DNA of 64,000 nucleotides from Blattamonas nauphoetae (taxonomy: Eukaryota > Preaxostyla > Oxymonadida): positions 248,001 through 312,000 of the forward strand of contig JARBJD010000006.1 in NCBI GenBank assembly GCA_033064195.1. The letters are read 5' to 3'. The position numbers were made by a program, and so were the translations under genes. Under the pieces are notes generated by a model. The model saw only the letters and a program-made list of their open reading frames with translations. It was not told where the DNA came from and searched no databases. This document shows, piece by piece, positions 1-15,000 of this stretch. Each line of letters starts with the position of its first letter. Position 1 is the first letter of the stretch.

Positions 1-3000
1 CGGCCGGCACGATCCCTTCTGAACTGCCCTCTTGATGACCATTCCGAAGGTGGACGAGAGGAGTGTCTTGATTGGGTTGAGGAGGTGGCGGGGTTTCAAA
101 TATGGATCGAGAACACCATCAACATCTTTCAGATTGTAGGCTGCGAATGAGTCGGCCTCCTGAACAGTGTCCAATACAACTCTCAGAAGATTGTCGTCCT
201 TCATCTGAACAGACTGCTTCTCTGATGTTTGCACCTCGTCGAGGATTCTTGTGTCGAATGACCGCAACATGCACATCCGATTCAAGTCCCAGACAATCAC
301 CAACCCAGAATCATCACCAGAAACCAGAACATTCGCGACCGGATGGACTTCAACTGTGGTGATGGGGAAGAGATGCCCATGGAGGCTTCCAATGAAGGTT
401 GTCTCGACTGAATCTGTGTCTGTGCTCTTAAACATGTTGAAATGGAACTGGGCTTTGTCTGGCTGGAGATTTGAGAACCTCCAAATCTCGATGTCTGTTT
501 CATTTCGTACAAGAGCGACATATTCACACCTCAGCTGGACCGGAGAATGGAGGTTCTTCGACACAGTGCGATGGGTTGGATCGACAGTCTGTCTGACCCT
601 CTCTTCTCGAATCACTTTTTCGAATTGTCTCAATTCTTTGTTGAAGTCGTACATGATGCGTGGCTCATAAAGTGTGGCCAGGGAGACAGATTGGAAGGAG
701 TGTGGGTCGTCCTGATATGTGCAAGTATCTTTGATGGGCTTGAATGGATTAGCGAGGAAAGGAAGAGCAGAAAGAGTGGTGGGCTTCTGCTTGGCCAATA
801 ATACAAATCCTCTCCTCACCCCGTCAATCGTCTCATTCCAAATGATCTCCCTTTCCTTCCTCTTCTCCTCCCTCTTCTTTTCAAACCTTCCCATGACCTT
901 CCCAACCTCCTTTCCTCTCCCAATCTCTTCGAGGTACCTCTCCCCTTTGATCACATGCATCGCCACAGACGAATCTCCGCCGCTCAATTTGGGGAGATTC
1001 TGATAGTCTTCCACATTCGCCTCTGGTTCCGTGAAGAACGTCGTCTTTCCCGATGGGGCGATGAAGAAGTCCGTCTTCTTTCCGCTCACCACAGTTTGCT
1101 TCTTTTTCCAGGTCTGTGAATTGTCGATCAGTTTGAATTCGTGTTGGAGACTCTTCTGGACAGGCTGTGGGAGAGCTTGGAATGTTGAAGATGTGGTAAC
1201 GAGGAAGTCTCGGATGGCTTTTGGAAGTTTTGGAGTGAGTGTTCGGAATCTGAGTGAAGAGACAGTCGATGTCGGATGGAGCTGAGATCCAAAGAGTTGT
1301 GTCATTGACTCCAGGTACGATGCAAACAGGGGAGAGAGAGAAGTGTATGCGAGAGGAGGAGCATGAAGCGAGACGTGTTTGGAGTCAGACGGATCCGGCT
1401 GGAGCGACATGATCTGAGTGATCGCAGCTGCATTGAACACTGGGACGGCCTGCGAGAGATTGGTGGACTGGGGGATGGGTTCCCCACTCGGGATAACCTG
1501 CAGCTCTCCCACTTCGGCTGTCTGGATTGCTTTGAGAACAGAAGTTGCGTACAACGTGGAATTGAACGAAAACGAAAGGAGTGACGACAAAGGCATCAAA
1601 ATCGGCGAGAATATCGTTTGGACAAAAGACTTGATTGTGGGGAGGGTCGGGATGTACAAGGATGAGAGAGGGATCTTCTGTTTCTCTTTATCCAGATGGT
1701 AGACCGAAGGCGAGGAGAGGGTTGAGGTTGAATTGTACTTCTGTGGGATGATGGGGAGGGTGAAGGAGTGGTTGAAGAAGAAATGGGGAACAGGGAAGGA
1801 TAAGGAGTCAATGTGGATGTGATCTTCGGTGACAATTGGGTCTGATGGGCTCATTCGGATTGCTTGGTTCGGCAGTATCACATCTTCGGAGGCAGGAGGC
1901 GTGAGGAGAATGCGTTGGTGTTGATTCATGAACTGTTTCAGATAAGTTGTGATCAGAGAGATTATTTTGACGTTTTCGTTCACTGAAATGTCGAGACACG
2001 ACAAAGGAACTGTGAGAGATGCAAACGGATGCTCTGTGAGTGCCAGAATATCCAACTTGTGAAACGATTCGAGATTTGCCTTCAGAATGAGGCCAAGCGG
2101 ATCAATCGATGGATCAGAATTGAAAAGGTACTGCGAGAATGACGAGCGTGAAGGGAATGATATTTTAGCCGATGCTGTCGGGAAATGATTCGGTGGAAGC
2201 GGAACCAAGTTTGAGATCGATCCACTTTTCTCAAAACAGGCTTCGAAGCGCTGCTCGCGGAAGGAAGAATTTGCCAAACTCAATCGACCATTCTGAGCAG
2301 CAACAGCGGTAGAGAACGCGGTGACTTGGTTGAGAGAGTTGGAGAGAAGGATCGATGGCTGTGGCAGCTTCAGATCTGTTTGGGTTGGAGACGGCGACAC
2401 AGATGTTGGTGGTTCTGCCATCTTTCTTTCTCCGAGATTGTGCTGGATCGGAAAGTGGAGATTGATCGACATTTTTTGGCTCTTCAGATGACCAGCATGG
2501 AACGGAAAGACCAAGTGCGAATGAGAAAATGATTCCGTGGAGAGAAACTGGTTCGGGAGTGGATCAATGTGCGATTGAAGAGTGAACGATCCGAGTGAAG
2601 CTCCAAGTCGTTTTAGGAGCGACGACTTCAGAGCTGATGACACAATCATCGGTCCTGATGGATATGGCTTTTCATGATGGATCTTTGAGAGAAGACAGAG
2701 CTGTGCTGGCCGGATGGCGTCTGGATCCTTTTCAGTGTCAACCTTGTCCTTCGTATCTTCGATTCCTTCAATTCTTGACTCTTCTTTCACTTGGCCATCT
2801 TCGTCATTCATGATTTGCCCAACCTGTTGAATCAGTTGGGATTGGACTGGAACAATGCGAGTCATTCCATCAATCAATGGTGTCGCTGCAGAAATCGCAT
2901 GTCGTGGTGGATGTGGGGTTGTGAACAACTGCAGAGGGATCTGCCCGAAGCTGTTGATCTGCATTCGAGAACTCAGTCTGAGAGTTCTGTCGGTATCTCT

Positions 3001-6000
3001 CGTGTAATCTGTGCAGCCAGCGTATGTCGCAGGATGGAACACGTTGATCGCATCAATTGCTGCTTTCCCTCTCTGCTTGTATCCAAATATCAGATCAATC
3101 CAATGATGGAGATGGGCTGAGACGAATGGTGATTCCAGCGCTTGTCTGTTTTTCTTCACAAACAATTCCGGGTCTCCGTTCGCCCATGGCGGCAGAACAA
3201 CATCATGCAAAGGTCTTCCACGGAGTGGATGGATGCCTGATTCCACTGCGGTGTGATCGAGTAATTGGTTGGCAAGGTTCTGCATCCACTCAGCAGGAAC
3301 ACGAGGCGACCTACGACCGAGTTTTCCAGCGTGGATGTGAGACTTGAGGAAGGAGGGGTCAGAGAAGAACTCTGGAATAAGCTCCTTCACATCGTTGATC
3401 TGATTGGAGCATCCTGCGCTATTCCAAGCTTCCTCAATCGAATGAAACAATCGATCCCCATTGTCAAACTTTCCTCCTTGTAGATGGATGGCGCGCGTGG
3501 TGTACGGTGGAAGGCGAACCAAATAATACAGAGTGATGAGAGATGTCGAGTAGTGTGTCCCGAAATGGTACGGAGGAAGGTTGGGGTCACCCATCATCTC
3601 CATCATTTGGTACTGCTCCACTGCCTTCTCCTTCCGCAGAGGAACTTGAGCTCCCATCGGAAGACTGAGGTCTCGATACGACGTTGGATTGGCTAGATCA
3701 AGTGACGTTGATGTGTAGTCTCGAAGAACCCAGGGGAAGATGGGATATTGAGCAAGGTCAGACAAGGAGCGTCCCGAACAGATGTTGATGAAGTTGAGAT
3801 AGTCGAAGTTTGTCATTGCTCCCTGACACCACAATGAAAGAGCTTCCGGAAGGGAGAGATACATTCGCTGTGGGTTAGTTTGGTGATGATGAGACGATGA
3901 CGAGCTGTTCAGGAAGGGCAGAGGGATTGTTGTGGTTGGGGTGAACGGGATGCGAACGACAGCTCGAAGAGGAATCTCGTAAATCCGGCGAGTCATCGAT
4001 GGAAGGAGACACTCTCTCCTTTTGAACGGAGGAACCGAGTGATCTTCTTCCTCCGTCTCCTCCGCAAGAGCTGGCGAGGCCTCTCCGACAATCGGGGCTG
4101 GAGACGAGTCGATCACTCCGGCCGACATGATCGGAGAAGGTGGATGTTCCAACTCAGGCGAGATTGTGGGGAAGATCTCCGACTGCGGAGTGGGAACCTT
4201 TGGTGAGCGAGGCGATAATTGAGCTCTGATTGGAGAGAGAGGAGGTGTTCCAGTTGGGACGATGTCAACGGGAAGTTTGGGAGAGAGCAAGCGTTGAATG
4301 AACTCCTTTGGGGTTGCTGGACGAGGGACTGACGAAATCTTCGACGATGGCTGTGAAAGTGCCAACACCTTCTGATTCAACGCTTCCTCAAACTCTCGTT
4401 CCTCTTCTTCATCGAGTGCTTCCTCTTGTTGCAATTGTTCCTCCATGGCTTCAGTCCACTCCTCATCCCAGATATGCTGACATTCCACGTTTTCCCCGAT
4501 TCCCTTCCCTCCTCTTCCCTCCTCATCCACAACTCTCCCACCAACTCTCGTCCAGTGCTGTCTGTTTCCAGAGTCATACGAAGATTGGACTGGAATTGAT
4601 TCATTATCCTCAGCGTTGTACACCGCTCGGCACAACAATCCGTAGACTCTCTCCCTCGTTCCAACAGAATCAAACGCAAAGAAAAGTGTCCCAGCATCTT
4701 CTGTGAAGATCTCGATGGCGATATGGAGAGAGGAGAATCTTCGTCTTGCGATGAAGATGATCGATGACAGGTTCAACGATCGGATTGTTGGGAAGCTAGC
4801 AGCAGTGCAATGTGGAGATGTGTTTTCTGAGTGTGGATGAGATGACTTTCCGCAACACACACAACTGCTCACAGACGGGAAGGCTGTCCTCGACGACAGA
4901 AGGTCATTTGCTGACGACTCAACTGTTTCTGTGTTCCCTGTGATGGTTTTCTTCCGATCCTGGAAGATGAGAGTAGTGTAGAGAGATGATTTGGACCTCT
5001 CCATGAACGGGACTTCTCTGAGTCTTCCAAGATGGATCCGGATTGCTTTACTGAACGCTGTCCTGTCGAGATATAAAGTTGGATGTGTCGTTGTTGACGG
5101 AATAGGATCATCTGTGTTTGTGATGGCATCAGTCACATGTTTCGAGTACACACTGCTGGAAGCCTCGGTGAACGCCTTTTGACTCGTCGACGAGACGAGA
5201 GACTGAAGATTGGAGATGACATCAACTCCGTCGGAAGAGTATGGGTACCCGATCTGCTTGGTCAGCATCAGATCGATTTCGTTTTTCATCATCTTCTCGT
5301 TGAGTTCTCCTTGAATGTCGTCGTTCAATTGAACTGCTGATGGTGAGACGCAGAGGAAATCAACGAAATGCAGTGTTTTCTTCTTCAACACAAACAATCC
5401 TCGCTGTTTCTCGATACCGCTAACAAGAATTGAGGCATTGAAAAGCGCGATTGTTGGTGCATGTGGTGTATGAAGAGTGAGACAGAAGGCAGACACAAGC
5501 GACGATATCATCACAGAAAAGTCGATGGTATTGAGAAGGATCGCCAACGGTGTCTGAGTGGAGAGTTCTGAGATCTTCTTGATCGACATGTTTCTCTCTC
5601 CTTCGGCAAAGCTCTCACGCAACGGGTCAACAGACGGAAACATTGCGATTGATAATTGTTTCGCGTGCTTTGCTTGTTGAATGTCTGATTCTTCGCCGAG
5701 TTTCAGATCAAAGCCCGGTTGGCTCAGGCGTCGACTTGTCTCGAGTGAAGAATGGCTTGAAGTGAGTGAGACTGCTGGCATGTCATACAATTTGGGCGAT
5801 CGATTCGGAGTCTGGTTCTTTTCCGATTCTCGAGCGATATCGTACGACACAATCATCCGTTTGAGCGAGCGCATCGATCCCTCTCGTGTGAGGCAATCAT
5901 TCCACGAATTCAAGCGCGATTTGAGTGTTGTCGATGACAGCAATGGAGTTGAATGAGAATGAAACAGCGACAGACGAGAGAGAATCGGCGTGAAGAGCTG

Positions 6001-9000
6001 ATGGATGGCTGATGGAGCATCCAGATTACTGTCAATTGATTGCGGAAGAAGGTTGAAATGTGGATTAAGCGGTGTCGACATAACTGAGAAATCTGTCGAT
6101 GAAACCGACGAGATTGACGCGGATGAAGGCGATTGAGGGAATGAGAATGGTCCGAGCGGTGACGATGTAAAATCCACCAGTGATGACGATTGCGAGTGAA
6201 TTGTGGATTGAGACAACCACTCTCCGAACGAAGCGAATGGCAACGAGAACCAACCATTGTCTTCGTTCGTCTCGTACGCCACAATGTCAATCCACTGCGT
6301 GTGAAGCATGGTCTGGGTTTGATACAGTTCTGAGAAGAAGAGGAGACTTGCGCTGTCGAAGGTGTGGGCATGCGATGTTGAGTAATACTTGATGAGAAGA
6401 GAGAAGAGGAAAGAAGAAAGTGAGAAAGCCTGTGTCCCATGATCCGACAGAGCCAAGAAGCGAACTGTGTTTCTCTGTTTCTGGTTGGCTGGAGGAAGAT
6501 GTTGGATCAGTTTCGCTTTCAAATACGACTCCACTTTCTTGTCGTTGCTGGAATTGATGATCAGCTGGTCCAGAGCGGCTTTGTGGTTCTTTTGGGTCAG
6601 CGTCAACGTGTCCCGTGCCAAGCTCGATTGCTCTGTGTCTGCCAATTCCTTGTCGAAGACATGCATTGTTTCAAAGAGTGACTGAAGTGTTTTGATGAAC
6701 GACACCAAAAGATGTGTCGGTGTGCCGAGGGTCGTCTGAATATGATGGACAAACGATTCAATGCAATTTGTGAAATTGAATGTCCGAGAATCATGCGAAA
6801 CAGGGCTGACCATCTCAAACTTCATCTGATTCAACGGAATCATGAACAGATGGAGCAGTGTCGTTGAGAGATGATGTTGTTCAATCACAGGAACAGCCTC
6901 CATATCCTTCTTTTCAGAAGTCCCGCTTTTGATTGTTGGCGGCTCAAGGGAGTCCAGAATGCTTTTGTCTCGAGCGAACGAGAAGAAGTCATTCAAGAGG
7001 CGCCCGCTGTTCGATCGAAGGAGCTGGTTGATGAACTGAAAGAGCTTGTTGAGGAGGCCGGGAATGACCCGACTTGTCTGGTTGACGCTGACGATGAGAA
7101 GGTGCGAATAGAACGAAAGGAGATGCGAATAAAGCTGGAGAACTAGAGGCGTCAGAAGAGAATGCGCAACAAATGAGAACTTGGTTGTTTTGAACAGTGA
7201 TTCTTCAGAAGGACCTTTTGGAGTTGGCTTGGTAGGTGTTGGCGGGGAAGGTGTTGGCTGCTTGGATGATGCTCGGCCATGTGTTTTGTTGTCAATGACC
7301 ACAAACGTGGGGACAAACGACCCAAATGCATCCGAGTCGAGAGGATTGAGAATGTTGGAGAGTGCGGTTCGAGCTTTGGGGATGAGGATCATGTCCTGAA
7401 TGTGTTTGTCAAGATCCAAAAGACTGCTGAGGACAGAGTTGATCCGAGTGGTCGACATGAAGTTCATAAACTCAGCAATCGCGGGTAGATCGAACGAATG
7501 GTCACTTTTGTCTCGTGAATGTGAGATCTGAGCCGCAGACATCGATTTCGAGAGAGGATGCATGAAGGCAAGGACCAGCTGGAGGAGGAATTGATGGAAG
7601 GGAACGATATCGAGTGCTGATTCTGATGGAGGCGGGTTCGGAACAGCCATTCGCTTGCTTTCTCTGATCAACTCTGAGAATGCTTCGTTCGATTCTGGGA
7701 ATGGTGAACGCGCTTCTATCTCACCCTTCGTCGACTCGCTCCCACTCGATTGAATGGAATCAATGTCGGGAAATGGATCATAGTCACCGCGAGGCGTTCC
7801 CGACGATTTCGGAGAGGTCAACGAGTCGATCATTGGAAGAGGTCGGAGGTGGGACAGATGAGGGACAGTCGAGTGGAGAGTGAATTGTGAGGACGGCTGG
7901 CTTGGCGCAGGTGAGGCTTCTGTCCATCCGATGACAGAATCGGGGATTGTGTAAGGCGACTTGAACACCAGCCGTGTTCCTTTCGTGCGATCCGACTGAT
8001 AATTGATGACTGTGGGGACGAATTGGACTGTCGGAAGGATCGTCACGTCGATATACGCACTCTCGATGTCCTCAACCTCCATCCTGAACAAGTTGTTGGT
8101 GTATCCGACAAGATCAGCGTCACTCAAAATTGTGATGAGAAGATTGTCAGATTGCGTGAAGAGGAAGCTCTCGAGTGATGCTTGGTTAGGCTGGGCAAAT
8201 GTCTGAGTGATGACTGAGGTTGAAAGAGAAGGTGCCTTGATTGCGTTCACATCGACGACGAAATTTGTCTTATCATCTTTTGAAAACCGGCCGTATGCGC
8301 TGAAGAACGCTGTCATCAGCAGAGACACCGTTTTGAAGAACACGTCAGACAGCTCCTGCATCTCCGATCCGACAACCATCCACGACAACGTTGAAATCAG
8401 ATCCGTAATCCCGAGGCGACGAGAAGTCGTATGATTTTGGAGCTGATTCTGTGAGGATTGACTATACAGCGTTTCATCGTTGAAAAAGGCCAAGTCCGGC
8501 TCAAAAACAGCTTCCTTCGGGATCATCGACAAGATCTGCTCATCCGTCAGTTCCCATCGACCTTTCCCGTTCGATGGGATCTTCCCATTCATTTGGAGAG
8601 TGGCTCTGGCGACGTTGAGTCTGATTGCGTCGGAAGAATTGCTCACCCATTGCTCCATCTCGTCCGCCATTTGGTGAGTCATGGGCGAGTTGAACTTGAG
8701 ATCAGGGATGTCATATATCATGATTCCTGAAGGGTGGTCCTCGCTCGCGTAGAACACGTCCTCCTGAGACGATGAGGAAGGGAGATTAGACTGAAGGAAG
8801 GGTTCTATCTTGTCTTCATGGACGATCTCTCCCAGTTCACACTTGAACGATTCGAAGTGCGTGTGTGGTTCGAAAATCTTGGCAATTTCTTGAAGAATTG
8901 GAATGGTCAGACAGGTGAAGAACGAAGCAATGACATCTGAAGGGATCGTGCGCGGAATCTCATTGAAGAGAAGTCCCAGAAGAACACCAGGTGCTGGAAG

Positions 9001-12000
9001 AGATGAAAACCTGATTGACATTCTGACCCAACTTTGGATGAGTGACAGGAAGATGGTGTGAAGAGGACCAGCCTGTTGAGTTGAGGCAGAGAACGTGGCG
9101 TGGAGTAGCGACGATGCTGGTGCGATTGGCGAGCCGATCGTGAAAAGCATCATTGTTGTCATGGCATCCAACAAATCACTTTCCACTTCCTCCTCTTTCT
9201 GCTTCTCCTTCGCTGTTTTATTCACAGCAACAGAATAATGAATCACAGTTTTGATATTGTCCTTATCAAGCTGGTCCAAGAGAAGCGAGTTTGTGACAAG
9301 CTGTGACTCCGACAGTGGACCTGACGTTGGAGGGATGTATTCATCCAGAAGTGGGTTCGATGCTGTGCGGACCATCTTAGCTTGCGCGATCGGATTCCTC
9401 GATTTTTGTGTGGGCGTTGATGTGACTGACTTTGTCGACGAGATGTGCCTTCTGATTGGGATGTTTGTGAAGTCTATCGTGATTGACACCGGGATGACGT
9501 GATTTCTCTGATGAGAGATGAAATTGGCTGTGAAGCAGTGATGGAGATGGAAGATGAACATCGACACGTCTTTCAGGAGAGCGGCTGGCGGAATCGTCCT
9601 CAGAGGAAACACCGCGATTGCATGGTCAGTGGATTCCTGCGAGAATGATGGTTCAGCAAAGAGAGGTTCAACGACGAGCGACGGGAGGATCATCTCCGGA
9701 AACTCTTGCCCTTTCGTGACGTGCACAGCAAGTTGGGAGAGGAGGGCATAGAGAAAAGGAAGCCCAAGCGGGAAGAACCTCACGCGGTTGAAATCCGACA
9801 CAAGCTTATCCCAGGAGAGATCCACATGTTTCCCCTCTTGTTCACTATCAACACAGAAAGACTCCGGAAACACTAGTGAGACATCCTGGAGAATCAGACT
9901 GATCAGAGCGAGGTAAGCCTCTGGCTCGTGTGAGAGAGGGAGAAGGTACGGAAGAAGCTGGGCGAACGTTCCGTGTGGAGAGGCTGTTGCTGGCTGAGAC
10001 TGTTTGATTGGCTCGAAAAGACGAACAGGGTTTGAGAAATTGGTTTTTGAGTTTGGTTTGAGAGCTTCCGTGAACTCAGCGTTGATATCAGAAGAAATGA
10101 TGCTTCTTCTTTCCACTGACATGGCAGTGACGTCATTCACAACCTGTTTCGTCTGTTCTGCGAGATCAGAGAAAAACTGTGTCTGAAGCTCCGGCTGAAG
10201 GATAATCTGTGCGACGAGGAGAGACAGGGCAATGGAGCGCAGCTTGATCGAGAGCGCGGTTGTCTCGAGGAAAAGGGTCGAAGACGTCAATACTGCCAGA
10301 ACGATGGGGACAAAGAGCTTCGTGACAGTTGCGATAGGAACTGTTTGGTGAGAGTCTCGGCTCTGATGGTGTCTGTATGGATGAAGAACTGAGAAGAGAC
10401 AGTCGAGGAGATGGCAGATGGTGAACTGAACCCAATCAATGTCGTCACCAGTGACAGCTGGACGCTCCGCCTGAGAGTTCATGATCCTGATGAGGTGGTG
10501 GAGAAGGTCCGCAAATGTGACCAAGTCATGCTCGTTTTCTCGGGACAAGATGTCACTGAAGAGGTACGAACACGAAGCTATCACGAAGTATGAATGGTGA
10601 GGAATGCTATGAATGATTTGCTCAGAGTCCGATGATGAAGTGTCCAGAGTAGAATTGGGTTTGAAGAAGATATGGATGAGACAATTGAAGGTATCAATCT
10701 CTCTCAACCTGTCGACGTTAAATTCTTTGTGTTGGTTCGCATTGGAGATCAGTGAATGAACAAAATGGAGAGTGAAGAACTCGAGTCGATTTCGTGTCAA
10801 TCGACACTTCTCCCCATCATCGTCGTCAGGAAGGAGAGAATACAGTGTCGGGTTCAGAAACAGCAGACCGAACAGTTCTTGGTTGTAAAGTGTTGGATTT
10901 TGGAGGTCCAAAATGTGTTGCGTGACCTCTTTCAAAGTTCGATTCTCTGCCTCGTCGTCCTCACCCATCATCGGAGTGTTGAAATCCGACCATATTTGAT
11001 TGAACACCTCAAATGACGAAGACCGCTGTGACCCAGCGACTCCACAATCACTGCTCGCCACAATCAAAGAATGAGCGACCATCAGGAGTGTCTGAAAAGT
11101 GACGTGCTTCTCGAACTTCTGATGATGTTGCTGCAAGATATGAATCAAGAGACCGAAAGCGTTTGAGTGTGATGCTTCATGGAATGATGCTTGGGAGCAC
11201 AGGACTGAGAAGAAGAACGTTTTAAGGGCTGCGAAGAAAGTCTCTGAGGTTGTGGAAGCGTCGAGAAGGAGAAGAAGAGAATGCGATGTGAAGGGCGAGA
11301 ATGGGAAAGGAATGTTGTGGACAACCTTGCTGCTCATTTTGGATGGGGCGACAATGGAACAGGCCTCGTAGGGAACGCATTCTGTGTGGAACATGAAGTG
11401 AGGCTCCAGGAAATCAGGGCGAGAGCAGAACGGCAATGGTTGTGATGCCTGTTCGAGTGACTTCTGAAACAACGCTGTCTGTGAATCTGTTCCGAGTGGA
11501 GACAGAGCGAAGGGGGGATAAGGAAGTGTCTCACACAGCGGATACTGCGGACAGACGTTGATGACTGCCGCATCGCCCAATGCAGGAATCGTCGGTCTGA
11601 AGAAGACATTGATATCCGCCATTTTCCCCTTCGTCTCCTCCTCACTGTTCAGATCCAATTTGGTCATGTTCCTTGGAAGTGACGATGTCGGGGTCCCAAT
11701 CGCCCCAGATTTTTTCTCTTCAGGATCGGAAAACTGTGGCTTCGTATACATTGCAGTGGCAGAGGAGTGTGGTTTGTTGTATTGCATCGATTGCATCGGC
11801 ATGTCTTCCACGTCTTTCTGAGCAATCTGTTGATGTTGGGTGTGTGTGTCCAGACTTGGGATGTTCGTCAGGTTTGGTGTGAGAGCAACTGTCTTGGAGA
11901 CAATTCTGTCCACAGACTGCGCTTCTGTGTACAGAGAGTTGATTGGTAGTGATTGAGGAATTGTCTGTGATGGTGACTGCGAAGTTGTGTTGAATGATTC

Positions 12001-15000
12001 CAGGAGAGATCGATTGATGTTTGGAGAGTAGCATGCATCGTTGAGATGAGCCGGCGAGAAGCAGAACGCAAAGCGATTGACGTTGATGTGGATGAGAGTC
12101 TGTGGCGAGACTTTTGCGTTGGTTTTGCCAAACATTTTGAAGAACGGTTCCGTGCTGTTTCTTGCATTTATCAAATAGTCCCCTCCAAGCCACCAACAAT
12201 TCTCCGACGCATCTGCAACGTTCAGATCACCCTTCAAACAGAGAGGTGTCGGAGCTTCGCCGATGGGGAGCCTGAAGAGCGAGTTTGGTCCAAGTGATGT
12301 GACAGAGTGAGGGTACGACTGAGAGCGGAGGGTGCGTTCAAAGCTGTGAAGCTGAGTTGTGTGAGGAGGATGATACAGGAGTGTCTTGTGAAGGAGGAGT
12401 GGAAGAGGGAATTTCCACGATGAAGCAAACGGAATAGAGGCAGCAGTTTCGTCCTGACTGAGCATGGTGAGAGGGAACGAGGGAGGGAGAAGAGAGAGAG
12501 CTCGAATCAGAAGTGGATGAAGCGCAGCCGTGATCAGAAAAGAAGAGCCAATCGAGAAAGAGACATTCGCGTGTGATGAGTGTTGGTGGTCGATGGCGTA
12601 GGGACTTCCAAAATAGAGCGAATAAATCGAAAAATTGTGTCTTATCAAATCCTTCCCCTCTTTCTCCTTTCCCGGCTCAGGAGAAGCAGCAACTGGACCA
12701 ACTCCAAACGTGTGCTTCTTCAACTGAACAGTTTGTGAGAATGACTGCGTCGGGAATTCGAGAAAATGAAGAGAGTTGACAAGCCCATCGATGTGGATGA
12801 TGCACAATGGTTTCGCGAGTGTGTTTGATTTGTTGTGATGAACGATGGTGATATAGTGCCATTCGCTTTCGCCGTTCCCGCTGAAGAAGTGCGATGGAAG
12901 AGGCGCATAGATCGTTCGATTGAGCCCTCCCGTCTTCTCCTTCACGTTGTGCACGCGCCGATTCAAAAAATGATCTGATTGGTGGTCTGTTGAAACAATC
13001 AACTGTTTGTTCTGAACGTCCAAACGGACTGAGAACGTACTCAACCGCTGTTGATGGTCTTCCGCGCTTTTGGTGAAGAGGAGATCTGAAATCGTGAAGA
13101 TTGGGATCGGTTGACTCACTTTCTCGAACGTGTTGAGTCGGAACCAGAATGATAATGTGTACCGACCCTCCTTCGTCGGCGGCCAAGCAACGAGTTGCTG
13201 AAGCCTTTTCGGCAAAGAGAGGTTTGAAGCATCGTTCGGACTTGCAGACAGAGATGCTTCAGTCGGCGTTGTCAGAAGTCGGTTTCGTTGAACAATTGAA
13301 ATGAAATCGTTGTCGGAGAAGGCTGATGGAGACACAAGTGTTGGGAGTTCCAGAACAGCTCCAGAACGTTCCGTGATGTTGAATTCAACAGATGGAGACG
13401 AAGAGAAAGAGAGATTCTTCCTGTTGGTCTGGAACAGGGAATTTGTGATGGAAAGAAATGTCGAATAGAACAAGCTGGGGTTGATTGGGGATGTTTCGAC
13501 CGTGATGAGGTGTTGGAGTTTGGATGATATTGAGAATAAACCGAAGAGTGTGCGAAGTGTGAGCGGACTACGATCAAAAGGGAAGATTTTCACGAAAATG
13601 GAATGGATGTAATGTGTTGTGGAGGAGGATGCGGTGGTGAGGAACTCAGCAGGAAAGAGGCGAAGGATGTCATATGAAAAGGAGAGCGACGAGAGGGAGG
13701 ATGCGTTGGCTGGATGAAGACCGAGTAAATGGTCTGTGATCGACAGAACAGACGAAAGAAGAGAGTTACACGACGCTGAGGTTCGCGGTAAACGTGAGCA
13801 GAGACGAAAAGCCAACGCGAGCCACTTTGGATTGGAGAGAACGAGAGGGAAGTGGTACGCGTGACTTGAATCGATGAGTGGAGGACTTGGCGAAGAAATC
13901 ATGAAACTCGGGTTTGGAGAAGTGGGAGACGAGACGGGACTTCCTGAGGAGGAGTTCACACCACTCAAGATCTGTTCGGGTTTGAGGACATTCCTTGACT
14001 CGGCTTGGGCGATTGTGCCTCGCATCAGAGCAGAGAACGAGGGAGACTCCGGCGTGGCGAAGACGGATGGATGGAAGTTCATGTTAAGCGAGTTGAATGT
14101 CTGGACGAGTTGATGTGTCTTTGTCGGTGGTTCAATCGATGTGATGATCGATGATCCATACACATCACAGCTGATGCAGACGAGGGCGTTCAAAATGAGG
14201 TAGAGAAGTGACGGTGAGTCCTCCATCTTCGCCTGATGCTGCAGAATGAACGGGAAATAGTTCCCAAGCGACTCCAGCGAGTGTCTGAGGATTTTATGCA
14301 TGTTCGGCATCCCCTTCCCACTCCACAACGGCTCTGCAAGTTCGTTGTACGAGAAGAGCTGAGACACACAGCTGTACAGCATATCGAACCCATGTTGGGA
14401 GGTGTGTGCAGACTGGGTGAGGATGTTTCTGGTGAGTGACACGGAGAGGGTGTGGATGAGTTGGATCAGAACGACTGAAAGTTCAGACAGCGCGAGTTTG
14501 AAGGCTGTGCTTGAAGTGAGAAGGTTTCCAGCCGTGGCAGATCGGCTGAGCGGCGAATGCTCAAACCTGAATCCGCTCCGAATCTTTTGAGAGACAAGCC
14601 TCTTTTCTTCTGTTTTAGATTTTCCTTTTCTCTCATCGATGACGAGTTCTCTGATCTTCATCGTGACCATCAAAATGCAGTGATGGAGCAACATCGTTCC
14701 ACCAGACTCGACAAAAATGAGTTGTGTTGCGAGTGACTGGCTGGAATGGAGCGAGTAGAATGAGAGAGTCTGCAAAAGTGGCTTCAAGAAAACATTTGTT
14801 CTGAACGAATTGAACCCCTGGCTTTGTTCCAACGGAGATTGCAATCTCTCTGGCTTCTCTTCATCGACTTCTCCATCATCGCTCTCCTCCTCCTTGTGCT
14901 CTGTTGGCGAGATGGGCATGAAAGTGAACTTGTCCTTCATGTCAGACACAAACGACGAGACCATTGTGTAGATCATCGGGTAGAGGACATAGAACAGGTT

